From JAUYQR01 sp963822435 (GTDB lineage: Bacteria; Pseudomonadota; Alphaproteobacteria; Rhodobacterales; Rhodobacteraceae), in the NCBI GenBank assembly GCA_963822435.1, contig CAWGHN010000004.1, forward strand, positions 1,116,001 through 1,180,000: DNA of 64,000 bases. The letters run 5' to 3'. A program made the position numbers and the translations under genes. This document shows, piece after piece, positions 17,028 to 26,793 of this stretch. The notes under the pieces were generated by a model, which had not been told where the DNA came from, ran no database searches, and worked only from the letters and a program-made list of their open reading frames with translations. Each line of letters opens with the position of its first letter. The first letter of the stretch is position 1.

Positions 17028-18209
17028 ATGCGCGCGTTTCACAAGTTTGGTCAGGCAGTTGCCGTGTCGATGATGGTCATGGCAGGGGCTGCGGGCGCCC
17101 AGGAGGCCGAAGCGGTTGCCGTGGTGGAAACACTGCCGGCGATCACGGTGACGGACGTGACCGCGCGGCTTTTGCGCGACCGGGTGATCGCGTCGGGGAT
17201 GATCGGGCCGGTCGAGGAGGTGCAGGTGGCACCCTTGATCGAAGGCCAGCCGGTGGAGCAGCTATTGGTCGATGTGGGCGATGTGGTGACCGAAGGCCAG
17301 GTGCTGGCGGTGCTGTCGAAGCAGACGCTGGAATTGCAGCGCAGTCAGGCGGTGGCATCGCTGGCGGCGGCCAAGGCGACCATCGCGCAGGCCGAGGCGC
17401 AACTGGTCGAAGCCGAGGCAAGTGCCGGGGAAGCCCAGCGGGTGGCCGAGCGGACGGCGAAGCTGCGCGAGCAGGGATCGGCGTCGCAAGCGGCAGCGGA
17501 TACGGCGAATGCCAATGCCGTGTCGGCGACCGCGCGGGTCAGCGTGGCGCGGCAATCGCTTGAGGCGGCGCGGGCGCAGGTCGATCTGGGCGAAGCGCAG
17601 TTGGAAAACGTTGACCTGCAATTGGCGCGGACCGACGTGAAGGCCCCGGTCGCGGGCAAGGTGGTGACGCGCAATGCCCTGCTGGGCGGCATTGCCACGG
17701 CGGCGGGACAGGCGATGTTCGTGATCGTGCGCGACGGCGCGCTGGAATTGCGCGCCGACGTGGCCGAGGCCGATATCCTGCGTCTGGCCGAGGGGCAGAA
17801 GGCGGAATTGCGCACGGTCGGCGCCGCAGCGGGGCTTTCGGGCTCGGTGCGGCTGGTGGAGCCGACGATCGACACCACGACCCGCCTTGGCCGCGCGCGG
17901 ATTGCGGTGGACGAGCCGGAAAAGCTGCGCTCGGGCATGTTCGCCGAGGCCGAGATTCTGGTGGCCGAGCGTGAAACGCTGTCGGTGCCGGTGACGGCGG
18001 TTGGATCGGATGCGACAGGCGCTACCGTGATGCGGGTGACGGACGGCGTCGTGGAGCGGGTGGTGGTAAAGACCGGCATCCGCGACGGCAGCTATATCGA
18101 GGTTCTGGAAGGACTGGCGGCGGGCGATCTGGTGGTTGCCAAGGCTGGTGCGTTCGTGCGGTCGGGCGACCGGGTCAACCCGGTTCCCGACACGGCAACT
18201 GTGAATTGA
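17028..18209 (+). CDS. RND efflux periplasmic adaptor subunit (MFP)
   Basis: The 393-residue protein starts with a signal peptide (MRAFHKFGQAVAVSMMVMAG, cleavage near AGAQ) and bridges the inner-membrane pump to an outer-membrane channel. Domains in order: a lipoyl/barrel half (APLIEGQPVEQLLVDVGDVV), a long alpha-hairpin coiled coil at about 95-190 (Ala/Gln/Glu rich), the second lipoyl half (RTDVKAPVAGKVVTRNALLG), the beta-barrel and the membrane-proximal domain. The ATG at 17028 follows GAGGTCGCA; upstream in-frame codons overlap tetR. It precedes the pump gene by 10 bp. No outer-membrane TolC-like gene is in the window. Confidence 0.94.
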   Translation: MRAFHKFGQAVAVSMMVMAGAAGAQEAEAVAVVETLPAITVTDVTARLLRDRVIASGMIGPVEEVQVAPLIEGQPVEQLLVDVGDVVTEGQVLAVLSKQTLELQRSQAVASLAAAKATIAQAEAQLVEAEASAGEAQRVAERTAKLREQGSASQAAADTANANAVSATARVSVARQSLEAARAQVDLGEAQLENVDLQLARTDVKAPVAGKVVTRNALLGGIATAAGQAMFVIVRDGALELRADVAEADILRLAEGQKAELRTVGAAAGLSGSVRLVEPTIDTTTRLGRARIAVDEPEKLRSGMFAEAEILVAERETLSVPVTAVGSDATGATVMRVTDGVVERVVVKTGIRDGSYIEVLEGLAAGDLVVAKAGAFVRSGDRVNPVPDTATVN

Positions 18210-18219
18210 GGGTGCAGTG

Positions 18220-21200
18220 ATGAACTTTTCAGCCTGGTCGATCCGGAACCCCGTAGCGCCGCTGCTGGCGTTCTTCATGCTCATGGTGCTGGGCTGGCAG
18301 TCGTTCAACAGCCTGCCGATCACGCGGTTTCCCAACATCGACGTGCCGTTGGTTGCGGTCACGGTGGCGCAGGCCGGTGCGGCACCCGCGGAACTGGAAA
18401 GCCAGGTCACCAAGGAGATCGAAGACGCGGTGGCCGGGATCACCGGGGTCAAGAACGTGATCTCGACGGTGACGGACGGGGTGTCGACCACGGCGGTCGA
18501 ATTCCGCATGGACGTGTCCACCGACAAGGCCGTGCAGGACGTGAAAGACGCCATCGACCGCATCCGCGGCGACCTGCCGGGCGACATCGAGGCGCCGATC
18601 GTCAGCCGGATCGACATCGAAGGCCAAGCGATCATGAACTTTTCGGTCACCGCGCCGAACATGACACTGGAAGAGCTGTCGTGGTTCGTGGACGACACCA
18701 TCACCCGGTCGTTGCAGGGCCGCCCCGGCATTGGCCGGGTGGACCGTTATGGCGGGGCCGAACGGGAAATCCGCATCGAACTGGACGCAGTGAAGCTGAA
18801 CAGCTTTGGCATCACCGCGCAGGCCGTGTCGTCGCAACTGGGCCAGACCAACGTCGACCTTGGGTCGGGCCGGTCCGAGATTGGGTCGGGCGAACAGGCG
18901 ATCCGAACGCTGGGCGACCAGGCGACGGTGGATCAGCTAGCAGCCACCACCATCGCCCTGCCTTCGGGCCGGTTCGTGCGGCTGACCGATCTGGGCGAAA
19001 TCATCGACACCTACAAGGAAGTGCGCTCGTTCAGCCGCTACAACGGCGCCGAGGCTGTGACGTTCTCGGTGTTCCGGTCCAAGGGCGCCTCGGAAGTGAG
19101 CGTCGCGGAGACCACCAATGCGGCACTGGACATCGTGCGCGCGGCGCACCCGGACGTGACGATCACGATGATCGACGACACGGTGTTCTACACCTACGGC
19201 AACTACGAAAGCGCGATCAACACCCTGCTGGAAGGCTCGATCCTGGCCGTGCTGGTGGTGCTGATGTTCCTGCGCAACTGGCGCGCCACGCTGATCACGG
19301 CGGTGGCCTTGCCGCTGTCGGCGGTGCCGACGTTCTACATCATGGACCTGTTGGGCTTTTCGCTGAACCTGGTCAGCTTTCTTGCGATCACGCTGGCGAC
19401 AGGGATTCTGGTCGACGATGCGATCGTGGAGATCGAGAACATCGCGCGGCACATCCGAATGGGCAAGACGCCCTACCGCGCTGCCATCGAGGCGGCGGAC
19501 GAGATCGGTCTGGCGGTGATCGCGACGACCTTCACCATCGTGGCGGTGTTCGTGCCGGTGTCGTTCATGCCGGGGATTCCGGGACAATACTTCCGACAGT
19601 TTGGCTTGACGGTGGCGATTGCGGTGCTGTTTTCGCTGGCGGTGGCGCGGTTGATCACGCCGATGATGGCCGCCTACCTGATGAGCGCCAAGGATGCCGA
19701 GGGCCATGAGGAAAAGGATGGCGCGTTCATGCGCGGCTACCTGCGGATGGTCAGCGCGACCACCATGGTGCGCCGTCTGCCAAAGCTGGGCTGGCGGTTC
19801 CCGACGTATTACATGACGATGGTGGTTGCGATCATCGTGGTGATCTTTTCGATCAGCGCGATGCTGCGGGTGCCAGGCAGCCTGTTCCCGCCAGAGGACG
19901 TGAGCCGCGTGTCGATCTCGGTCGAATTGCCGCCGGGGTCCAGCATCGACCAGACCCGGATCACCACCGACGCAATGCGCGACGCGATCAAGGATATCGA
20001 CGGCGTGAAAAGCGTGCTGATCGTCGGCGGCGCCTCGCCCACGGGTGACATCGACGTGCGCCGGGCCAGCATGTCGGTCATCCTTGACCGGCTGGACAAC
20101 GGCTTTGCCCGCAAGCTGTCGGATCTGGGGCAGGCCTTGCCGCTGATCGGGGCGATCTTGCCCGAGGCCCCGGCGGATGGCCGGGTGCGGCCGCAGAACG
20201 AGATCGAGGCCGAGATTTTCGAGCGGCTGACGGCGGTGCCGGACGTGCGCACCTTCAAGCTGAACGATCGCGGTGAGCGCGATATCAGCTTTTCGGTGTT
20301 GTCGTCGAACGAGGCGGACCTGAACCTTGCGGTGCAAACTCTGGAAGCCGCGCTGTCGGGCGAGCCTTTGCTGGCAAACGTGGCGTCCGAAGGCGCCCTG
20401 CCCCGGCCGGAAATCCAGATCACGCCCCGGCTTGAACAGGCGGCGCGGCTGGGGATCACGACGCAGCAGATTGCCGCCGTGGTTCGGGTGGCAACAATCG
20501 GTGATTTCGACGCGGCGCTGGCCAAACTGTCGATCGACGACCGGCTGATCCCGGTCAGGGTGCGGCTGGCGGATGCGTGGCGCGAAGACCTGTCGCGGAT
20601 CGCGGCGCTGCAATTGACGACGGCAACGGGGGCTACGGTGCCATTGTCGGCGGTGGCGGACATTTCCATCGCCGAAGGTCCGGCAGCGGTGGAACGGTTG
20701 AACCGCGAACGCATCGCGACCATCGGTGCAGGCCTGCCGGTGGGCGTGGCGCTGGACACCGCAACCGCGCGGTTCAACGAGATCGTCGCCTCGGTCGAAC
20801 TTCCACCGTCAGTGCGGGTGGCCCCGGCGGGCGATGCCGAGGTGCAGGCCGAATTGATCGGCAGTTTCGTCGACGCCATGGTGATGGGGCTGATGCTGGT
20901 GCTGGCGGTGCTGATCTTGCTGTTCCGGTCGGTGATCCAGCCGTTCACCATCCTGCTGTCGCTGCCTTTGGCCATCGGTGGCGTGGCGGCGGCGCTGATC
21001 CTGACGAACAACCCGGTGTCGATGCCGGTTCTGATCGGCATCCTGATGCTGATGGGGATCGTAACGAAGAACGCCATCCTGCTGATCGACTTCGTGATCG
21101 AGATGCGGGCGCGGGGGTTCAAGCGGGTCGAGGCGGTGATCGAGGCGGGCCACAAGCGGGCGCGGCCGATCGTCATGACCTCGATCGCGATGTCGGCGGG

Positions 21201-21537
21201 GATGCTGCCGTCTGCTCTCGGGGTTGGCGAGGGCGGGTCGTTCCGCGCGCCGATGGCGATTGCGGTGATCGGGGGCATCATCGTGTCGACGGTGCTGAGC
21301 CTTGTGGTGGTGCCGTCGTTCTACCTGATCATGGACGACCTTTCGCGTCTGTTGGGCCGGGTGTTCAGCCGCATGATCGGCAAGAAGGAAGCGGAACCGG
21401 AAAGCCCGGAAGCGCATGTTCTGGCCGAACGGATCGTGCGCGGGCAGGAAGAGCTGGCGCTGTTGCAGGGCCGATTGGTGGCGCTGGAAGAACGGGTCAG
21501 CGGCAAGCGGCAGACCGCCCTGCACGTGGCGGAATGA
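18220..21537 (+). CDS. RND family efflux permease (AcrB/HAE1 type)
   Basis: The 1105-residue inner-membrane pump has the RND layout: helix 1 at once (AWSIRNPVAPLLAFFMLMV), a large periplasmic loop, six helices, a second loop and six more helices. The proton-relay aspartates are present in LATGILVDDAIVEIEN (helix 4) and helix 10 carries a KNAILLID element. The sequence fits the HAE1 drug/organic-solvent group, driven by proton uptake. The ATG at 18220 has GAGGGTG six bases upstream; a GTG immediately before it is a weaker choice. A hydrophilic tail with heptad character ends the protein. The exported compound is not predictable. Confidence 0.95.
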   Translation: MNFSAWSIRNPVAPLLAFFMLMVLGWQSFNSLPITRFPNIDVPLVAVTVAQAGAAPAELESQVTKEIEDAVAGITGVKNVISTVTDGVSTTAVEFRMDVSTDKAVQDVKDAIDRIRGDLPGDIEAPIVSRIDIEGQAIMNFSVTAPNMTLEELSWFVDDTITRSLQGRPGIGRVDRYGGAEREIRIELDAVKLNSFGITAQAVSSQLGQTNVDLGSGRSEIGSGEQAIRTLGDQATVDQLAATTIALPSGRFVRLTDLGEIIDTYKEVRSFSRYNGAEAVTFSVFRSKGASEVSVAETTNAALDIVRAAHPDVTITMIDDTVFYTYGNYESAINTLLEGSILAVLVVLMFLRNWRATLITAVALPLSAVPTFYIMDLLGFSLNLVSFLAITLATGILVDDAIVEIENIARHIRMGKTPYRAAIEAADEIGLAVIATTFTIVAVFVPVSFMPGIPGQYFRQFGLTVAIAVLFSLAVARLITPMMAAYLMSAKDAEGHEEKDGAFMRGYLRMVSATTMVRRLPKLGWRFPTYYMTMVVAIIVVIFSISAMLRVPGSLFPPEDVSRVSISVELPPGSSIDQTRITTDAMRDAIKDIDGVKSVLIVGGASPTGDIDVRRASMSVILDRLDNGFARKLSDLGQALPLIGAILPEAPADGRVRPQNEIEAEIFERLTAVPDVRTFKLNDRGERDISFSVLSSNEADLNLAVQTLEAALSGEPLLANVASEGALPRPEIQITPRLEQAARLGITTQQIAAVVRVATIGDFDAALAKLSIDDRLIPVRVRLADAWREDLSRIAALQLTTATGATVPLSAVADISIAEGPAAVERLNRERIATIGAGLPVGVALDTATARFNEIVASVELPPSVRVAPAGDAEVQAELIGSFVDAMVMGLMLVLAVLILLFRSVIQPFTILLSLPLAIGGVAAALILTNNPVSMPVLIGILMLMGIVTKNAILLIDFVIEMRARGFKRVEAVIEAGHKRARPIVMTSIAMSAGMLPSALGVGEGGSFRAPMAIAVIGGIIVSTVLSLVVVPSFYLIMDDLSRLLGRVFSRMIGKKEAEPESPEAHVLAERIVRGQEELALLQGRLVALEERVSGKRQTALHVAE

Positions 21538-21553
21538 CGGGCTGACCGGGGCG

Positions 21554-23236
21554 TTACGTCCCGGTCGGCCAAAGGTGGGCGGCGTCTTCGGCGCTGTAGC
21601 GGCCAAGGCGCACGTCTTCGGCGACGAGGGCGGGGTCGCGGGCCGCGGGCGGGCCGTAGCCGCCCCCGCCGGGCGTGCGGACACGCACACGGTCGCCCGG
21701 TTTCAGCGCAATGTCCTGCGCCTTTGACAGGTGTTCGGGGATCAGCGTTTCGCCGCCGCGGATCACCTCGACCCGGTTCACCGCGCCGTCCTGCCCGCCA
21801 AGCGCACCTTGCGGGCCGACGCGGCCATGATCCATCACGAAACTGGCGCGCGCCTCGCCCCGCAGAAGCTCGATCTCGTAATCGAGGCCGAAGCCGCCGC
21901 GATGCTGCCCTGCCCCACCCGAGCCCTCGTGCAGCGCGTAGCGGCGATAAAGGACCGGGTAGGTCTGTTCCATGATCTCGACCGGAGGGGCCTTGGAGAT
22001 GCCGATGGTGGAGCAGCCGTTGGCAAGCCCGTCGTGGGCCGCGTTGCCGCCGTAACCGCCGCCGGAAATCTGATACATCACGTAATCGCGGCCCTTTTCC
22101 GGGTCGTGTCCGCCCAGACCGAAGTTGCCGGATGTGCCGGCCGGAGCGGCGGTGACGTGGTGGGGCAAAGGCTGGACGAGGGCCGCGAACACGGCTTCCG
22201 CGATGCGTTGGGAAACCTCGGCGGCGCAGCCGGACACCGGGCGCGGGTAGTGCGCATCTAGGAAGGTGGCTTCGATGCCGGTGATGGTGAGGGGTTCGAA
22301 CGCGCCTGCCGATATCGGCACGTCGGGGAAGATGTGGCGCATGGCGAGGTAGACGGCGGAATAGGTCGTGGCGCGGACCGAGTTCATCGGACCCATGCAG
22401 GGCGGTGACGACCCCGCGAAGTCGAAGTTCAGGGCGCCTTCGGCCTTGGTCACGGTGAGGGCGATGGTCAGGGGCTGGTTGACCACGCCGTCGCTGTCGA
22501 TGAAAGCCGTGCTGCGATAGGTGCCGTCGGGAATGAGGTCGATCATCGCGCGCATCTGTCTGGCGGCAAGGCGGCGCATTTCGGCGATGGCTGCGGTGAC
22601 GGTTGTATCGCCGTAGCGGTCCAGAAGCGTTGCCAGCCGGTCCGCCCCGACCAGAAGTGCCGAGGCCTGTGCCTTGACATCGCCGATGCGCTGCTCTGAC
22701 ACGCGGATGTTGGAGCAGATGATCTGGTAGATCTCGGTATCAAGCTGGCCCTGCTTGAACAGTTTGACCGGCGGGATGCGCAGGCCTTCCTGTTCGGCGC
22801 TAATGGCAGAGGCGGAAAAGCCACCCGGAACCGCGCCGCCGGTATCGGGCCAATGGCCGGTGTTGGAAAGCCAGCAGAAGATTTCGCCGCCCCGGTAGAC
22901 CGGCATCGCAAAGCGCACGTCCATCAGGTGCGTGCCGCCAAGGTAGGGGTCGTTGACGATGTAGATGTCGCCCGGCTCTGGTGCGGCGGTGATGCCCTTG
23001 GCGATGCGGTCAAGGATGGTGCGGGTGGAAAACTGCATCACGCCGACAAAGACCGGCAAGCCCTTGGAGCCTTGCGCGATCAGGCTGCCGTCGCTGGCCG
23101 AATAGATGCCGTCGGAGCGGTCATCCGCCTCGGCGATCACCGGGGAGAAGGCGGCGCGGGAAAAGGTCAGGTCCATCTCGTCGCAGACCTGCTGAAGGCC
23201 GGCCTGGATGACGGCAAGGGTGACGGGGTCGATCAT
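21554..23236 (-). CDS. Hydantoinase B/oxoprolinase family protein (beta subunit)
   Basis: The 560-residue product is the B subunit of an ATP-dependent amidohydrolase of the N-methylhydantoinase/5-oxoprolinase/caprolactamase superfamily; it opens a cyclic amide once the A subunit has phosphorylated it. Typical elements are RAAFSPVIAEADDRSDGIYS, NDPYLGGTHLMDVR, LSNTGHWPDTGGAVPGG and, near the end, PGGGGYGPP. The ATG at 23236 (MIDPVTLAVIQAGLQ) begins the conserved sequence. The A subunit gene lies 145 bp upstream, separated by a C/G-rich hairpin element. It is the last gene of the long catabolic series and is convergent with the RND pump gene 16 bp away. Substrate is inferred from context to be a lactam. 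Confidence 0.9.
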   Translation of the reverse strand: MIDPVTLAVIQAGLQQVCDEMDLTFSRAAFSPVIAEADDRSDGIYSASDGSLIAQGSKGLPVFVGVMQFSTRTILDRIAKGITAAPEPGDIYIVNDPYLGGTHLMDVRFAMPVYRGGEIFCWLSNTGHWPDTGGAVPGGFSASAISAEQEGLRIPPVKLFKQGQLDTEIYQIICSNIRVSEQRIGDVKAQASALLVGADRLATLLDRYGDTTVTAAIAEMRRLAARQMRAMIDLIPDGTYRSTAFIDSDGVVNQPLTIALTVTKAEGALNFDFAGSSPPCMGPMNSVRATTYSAVYLAMRHIFPDVPISAGAFEPLTITGIEATFLDAHYPRPVSGCAAEVSQRIAEAVFAALVQPLPHHVTAAPAGTSGNFGLGGHDPEKGRDYVMYQISGGGYGGNAAHDGLANGCSTIGISKAPPVEIMEQTYPVLYRRYALHEGSGGAGQHRGGFGLDYEIELLRGEARASFVMDHGRVGPQGALGGQDGAVNRVEVIRGGETLIPEHLSKAQDIALKPGDRVRVRTPGGGGYGPPAARDPALVAEDVRLGRYSAEDAAHLWPTGT

Positions 23237-23268
23237 TGCGGGCCTCCGGCGGGTGGTAACGCGAGCAC

Positions 23269-23371
23269 GCCCCCCCACCCCGGCCCTCCCCCAGCAGGGG
23301 GGAGGGAGGCACGCAGGGCGGGCGTGGGAGCCTCCCCTCCCCCGCATGGGACGGGGAGGGGTGTGGGGGGT
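23269..23371. repeat. C/G-rich hairpin element, family C, copy 1
   Basis: The element lies between the two hydantoinase genes. It contains two adjacent hairpins, CCTCCCCC/GGGGGGAGG and CCCTCCCC/GGGGAGGGG, and its outer ends (CCCCCCCACCCC on the left, GGGGTGTGGGGGG on the right) are inverted repeats of each other. Its right half, read on the minus strand, matches the right half of copy 2 at 28657-28775. Confidence 0.65.
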
Positions 23372-23381
23372 TGGCGCAGGA

Positions 23382-25400
23382 TCATGGCGCGACCTTCACG
23401 ATCAGGTTGCCATCGGCATCCGAGGTGACGGTGCAGCCGGGGTCGATGATGCTGGTGGTGTCCATCTGCTCGATGATCGCGGGGCCGGTGAGGTGCAGGT
23501 CGAGCGGCAGATGATCGCGCCAGTAGACCGGGGTGTCGTGCCAGCCGTCGAACCAGACGCGGCGGGTATCGGTGGGTTCGGCGGTGGATTTGCGGCCCTT
23601 GGGGTCGATCAGGCGCGACAGGTCAAGCTCGGCGCGCTGGCCGATGACAGAGGTGTTGAGGTTGACGAGGTTGGCGCGGATCGTCGGCAGATCGACGCGG
23701 AAGCGGGTGTGGTAGGCGGCCTCGAAAAGGGATTGCAGATCCTCTCGGGTGGGGGTGGCGTTGGGCAAGGCGACGCGCAGCAGGTGGGTTTGGCCCACGA
23801 ACTGCATGTCGGCGGAATATTCGGCGCGGGTGGCGGTGAGCGTGATCTTTTCGGCCGCGATCAGGCGGCGGCCTTCGGCTTCTTGCGCCGCGAGGAGGGC
23901 GTGAAGGTCGGCCATATCGGCGGTATCAAGCGGGCGGTTCACGGTGCGCACGAAATCATGCCGCAGGTCGGCCACCACGCAGCCGAGCGCGTTGGTGATG
24001 CCGGGACGGGCGGGGATCAGGACGTGCGGGATTGCCAGTTCGCGGGCCAATGCCACGGCATGAAGCGGCCCTGCGCCGCCAAAGGCGAAAAGCGCGAAAT
24101 CGCGGGGGTCGGCCCCGAGGGAAATGCTGACCATGCGGATCGCGCCGGCCATGTGGGTGTTGGCGATGCGGATCACCGCCTCGGCGGCTTGTTCGGTGGT
24201 CAGGCCAAGAGGTTTGCCGATCTGGTCCTGCATCGCCTGTCGTGCCGCCTCCGCCGCCTGACCGAAGCGGGCGGCGGGAAGGCGGCCAAGGATCAGGTTG
24301 GCGTCGGAGATGGTGACGCGGGTGCCGCCGCGACCGTAGCAGATCGGGCCGGGGGTGGAGCCAGCACTTTCCGGCCCGACGCGCAGCATGCCGCCGGCGT
24401 CGATCCGCGCGATCGAGCCGCCACCGGCGCCGACAGTGCGGACATCGACCATCGGCACATGGATCGGCATCGCATATTCCACCTCGATCTCGTTCGAGAC
24501 GGGGGCGACGCCACCCCGGATCATGGCGACGTCGGTCGAGGTGCCGCCCATGTCGTAGGTCAGAAGATTGGGCATCCCGGCGCGGCGGCCGGTGGCGACA
24601 GCGGCCATCACGCCGGATGCGGGGCCGGACATGACGGTTTTGACAGCTTCCTTGGCCACGTCGTTCGCCGCCACCATGCCGCCGTTGCCGTTCATCACCA
24701 GAAGGTCGCGGGCATAGCCTTTGGCGGCAAGCTGGTCGGCCAGCCGGGCGACGTAGCGTTCCAGAAGCGGCTGCACCGAGGCGTTGACCGCCGCTGTCAC
24801 CCCGCGTTCGTATTCGCGGCTTTCGGACAAGAGCGCATGGCCCATCGTGATGTAGCGGTTCGGCCATATCTCGGCGGCGATGTCGGCGGCGCGGCGTTCG
24901 TGGGCGGGGTTGGCGTAGGCGTGCAGGAAATGGATGACAAGGCTTTCGCAGCCCTGGTCGGCAAGATGACGGACGGCGGCGCGGAGGGCATCTTCGTCCA
25001 AGGGTGTCAGGACACGGCCCTTGGCATCCATCCGTTCGGGGATTTCCAGCCGCAGATCGCGGGGGATGACGGGGGTGAAGGTGCCGTGCATGCCGTAGGC
25101 GTGCGGCCTTGTACGGCGACCAAGCTCCAGCACGTCGCGAAAGCCCATCGTGGTGATGAGGCCGGTTTTTGACAGGGCGCGTTCAAGGACGGCGTTGGTG
25201 GTGGTGGTGGTGCCGTGGACGATGAGGTCGATGTCGGCAAGGTCAGCCCCCGCAGCCTCGAACGCCGCCAGCACCCCGCCCGACTGGTTGGGCAAAGTGG
25301 TCGGCACCTTGGCGAGGCGGACGTCGCCCGAGGCGGGATCGAAGATCACCAGATCGGTGAAGGTGCCGCCCACATCGACGCCTGCGACTAGTCCGGTCAT
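23382..25400 (-). CDS. Hydantoinase A/oxoprolinase family protein (ATPase alpha subunit)
   Basis: The 672-residue product is the ATP-binding A subunit that activates a cyclic amide by phosphorylation. The ASKHA-type phosphate loop VAGVDVGGTFTDLVIFD stands at the N-terminus; HGTTTTTNAVLER, TYDMGGTSTDVAMI and VGAGGGSIARID are the other superfamily motifs. Its length fits HyuA/caprolactamase A rather than the fused oxoprolinases of about 1200 residues. It starts immediately after the stop of the ABC ATPase livF-like gene (no gap), which firmly ties ring opening to import. The B subunit gene follows. Confidence 0.92.
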   Translation of the reverse strand: MTGLVAGVDVGGTFTDLVIFDPASGDVRLAKVPTTLPNQSGGVLAAFEAAGADLADIDLIVHGTTTTTNAVLERALSKTGLITTMGFRDVLELGRRTRPHAYGMHGTFTPVIPRDLRLEIPERMDAKGRVLTPLDEDALRAAVRHLADQGCESLVIHFLHAYANPAHERRAADIAAEIWPNRYITMGHALLSESREYERGVTAAVNASVQPLLERYVARLADQLAAKGYARDLLVMNGNGGMVAANDVAKEAVKTVMSGPASGVMAAVATGRRAGMPNLLTYDMGGTSTDVAMIRGGVAPVSNEIEVEYAMPIHVPMVDVRTVGAGGGSIARIDAGGMLRVGPESAGSTPGPICYGRGGTRVTISDANLILGRLPAARFGQAAEAARQAMQDQIGKPLGLTTEQAAEAVIRIANTHMAGAIRMVSISLGADPRDFALFAFGGAGPLHAVALARELAIPHVLIPARPGITNALGCVVADLRHDFVRTVNRPLDTADMADLHALLAAQEAEGRRLIAAEKITLTATRAEYSADMQFVGQTHLLRVALPNATPTREDLQSLFEAAYHTRFRVDLPTIRANLVNLNTSVIGQRAELDLSRLIDPKGRKSTAEPTDTRRVWFDGWHDTPVYWRDHLPLDLHLTGPAIIEQMDTTSIIDPGCTVTSDADGNLIVKVAP

Positions 25401-26099
25401 TCACACACCCACATAGGTTCGGAAGGCCGGGGCATCGGGCGCGAGACCCGCCACCGGCAAGGTTGCCTCGATCCGGCCCGCGACCATAAAGGCAACGCGG
25501 TCGGCCATTTTCAAGACCGCGTCGACGCGTTGCTCGACAAGGACGATGGCCACGCCTTCGGCACGCAGAGTCAGGACCGCCTCTTGAATGAGGGTGATCA
25601 TCGAGGGTTGCAGCCCTTCGGTCGGCTCGTCGAGGAGCAGCACCTTGGGTTCAAGACACAGCGCGCGGGCGATGGCGAGCATTTGCTGTTCGCCGCCCGA
25701 AAGGGTCGATGAGGTCTGCGCCAGGCGTTCGCGCAGGCGCGGGAAAAGCGTCAAGATACGGTCGAGGCGCGCGGGGGCGTGGCCTTTGACAAGGTCGCCG
25801 ACCGCGAGGTTTTCGGCCACGGTGAGCGGGCCGAAAAGGCGGCGGCCTTGCGGGACATAGGCGAGGCCGCGCCTTGGCACCTCGTGTGGCGGCAGGGATT
25901 GGAGCGGCGTGCCGTCCAGCATGACGGTGCCGGAAGTAGCGGGGACAAGGCCCATCAGGCATTTCAGAAGCGTGGATTTGCCCACTCCGTTGCGGCCCAT
26001 GATGCAGGTTACCTGCCCCGGTTCGGCGCGGAAATCGACACCCTGAAGGACGGTGACGGGGCCATAGCCCGCGGTAAGGGATGCGACCTCAAGCGCCAA
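25401..26099 (-). CDS. Branched-chain amino acid-type ABC transporter ATPase (LivF-like)
   Basis: The 232-residue cytoplasmic ATPase has Walker A GRNGVGKSTL, signature LSGGEQQMLAIARAL, Walker B LLLDEPTEGL and a C-terminus typical of LivF. The start is unusual: TTG at 26099, preceded at six bases by a perfect AGGAGG, inside the end of the livG-like gene (11-bp overlap). No ATG is available near the conserved N-terminus (ALEVASLTAGYG). It pairs with the LivG-like ATPase to energise the permeases upstream. Its stop abuts the start codon of the hydantoinase A gene. Confidence 0.92.
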   Translation of the reverse strand: MALEVASLTAGYGPVTVLQGVDFRAEPGQVTCIMGRNGVGKSTLLKCLMGLVPATSGTVMLDGTPLQSLPPHEVPRRGLAYVPQGRRLFGPLTVAENLAVGDLVKGHAPARLDRILTLFPRLRERLAQTSSTLSGGEQQMLAIARALCLEPKVLLLDEPTEGLQPSMITLIQEAVLTLRAEGVAIVLVEQRVDAVLKMADRVAFMVAGRIEATLPVAGLAPDAPAFRTYVGV

Positions 26100-26793
26100 G
26101 ATAGGCCTCCTGCACGGCCGCGTTGGCGCGGATTTCGGCAGGCGTGCCGGTGGCGAGGATCTGGCCGAAGTTGAGGACGGTGACCTGGGTTGCAAGGTCC
26201 ATCACAAGGTCCATGTTGTGTTCGATCAGAAGGACGGTGGTGGCCGGGGTGAGGCCGCGCACGAGGGTCTTGAAGCCCTCGATTTCCGACGCGGCGAGGC
26301 CTTGGGTCGGCTCGTCCAGGATCAGGACGCGGGGGTTCAGGGCAAGGCCCATCGCCAGCTCCAGAAGGCGCTGATGACCATAGCTGAGGGTTTGCGCCTC
26401 TTGCTCGGCCAGCGCATCAAGCCCGACGCGGGCAAGGGCGGCACGGGTTTTTGCAGGCAGGTCACGGATGCCGTGGGATTGCACGGCAAGCGCCACGTTG
26501 TCGAACACCGTGAGGCGCGGAAAGATCGAGGTGATCTGGAACGTGTAGGCGATGCCTTTGCGGACGCGGGCGTGGGCGGGAAGCCGGGTGATGTCTTCAC
26601 CCGCCAGCGTGATCGTGCCGGACTGCGGCAGGCGGCGGCCAGAGAGAAGGCTGACGAAGGTGGTCTTGCCCGCGCCATTGGGGCCGATCAGCGCGTGGAT
26701 CTCGCCCGCGTTCAGGGTGAAATCGACGCCATCTACCGCGCGAAGGCCGCCGAAATGCAGCGTCAGGTCGCGGGTTTCGATCAGGGGAGCCAT
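26089..26793 (-). CDS. Branched-chain amino acid-type ABC transporter ATPase (LivG-like)
   Basis: The 234-residue protein has Walker A GPNGAGKTTF, the LivG-type signature LSYGHQRLLELAMGLA, Walker B VLILDEPTQGL and the switch His in LIEHNMDLVMDLA. The ATG at 26793 has AAAGGTG six bases upstream; a GTG three codons earlier (26802) is possible. It overlaps the livM-like gene by 13 bp and the livF-like gene by 11 bp, so all three are translationally coupled. It provides one half of the ATPase dimer of the importer. Confidence 0.93.
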   Translation of the reverse strand: MAPLIETRDLTLHFGGLRAVDGVDFTLNAGEIHALIGPNGAGKTTFVSLLSGRRLPQSGTITLAGEDITRLPAHARVRKGIAYTFQITSIFPRLTVFDNVALAVQSHGIRDLPAKTRAALARVGLDALAEQEAQTLSYGHQRLLELAMGLALNPRVLILDEPTQGLAASEIEGFKTLVRGLTPATTVLLIEHNMDLVMDLATQVTVLNFGQILATGTPAEIRANAAVQEAYLGA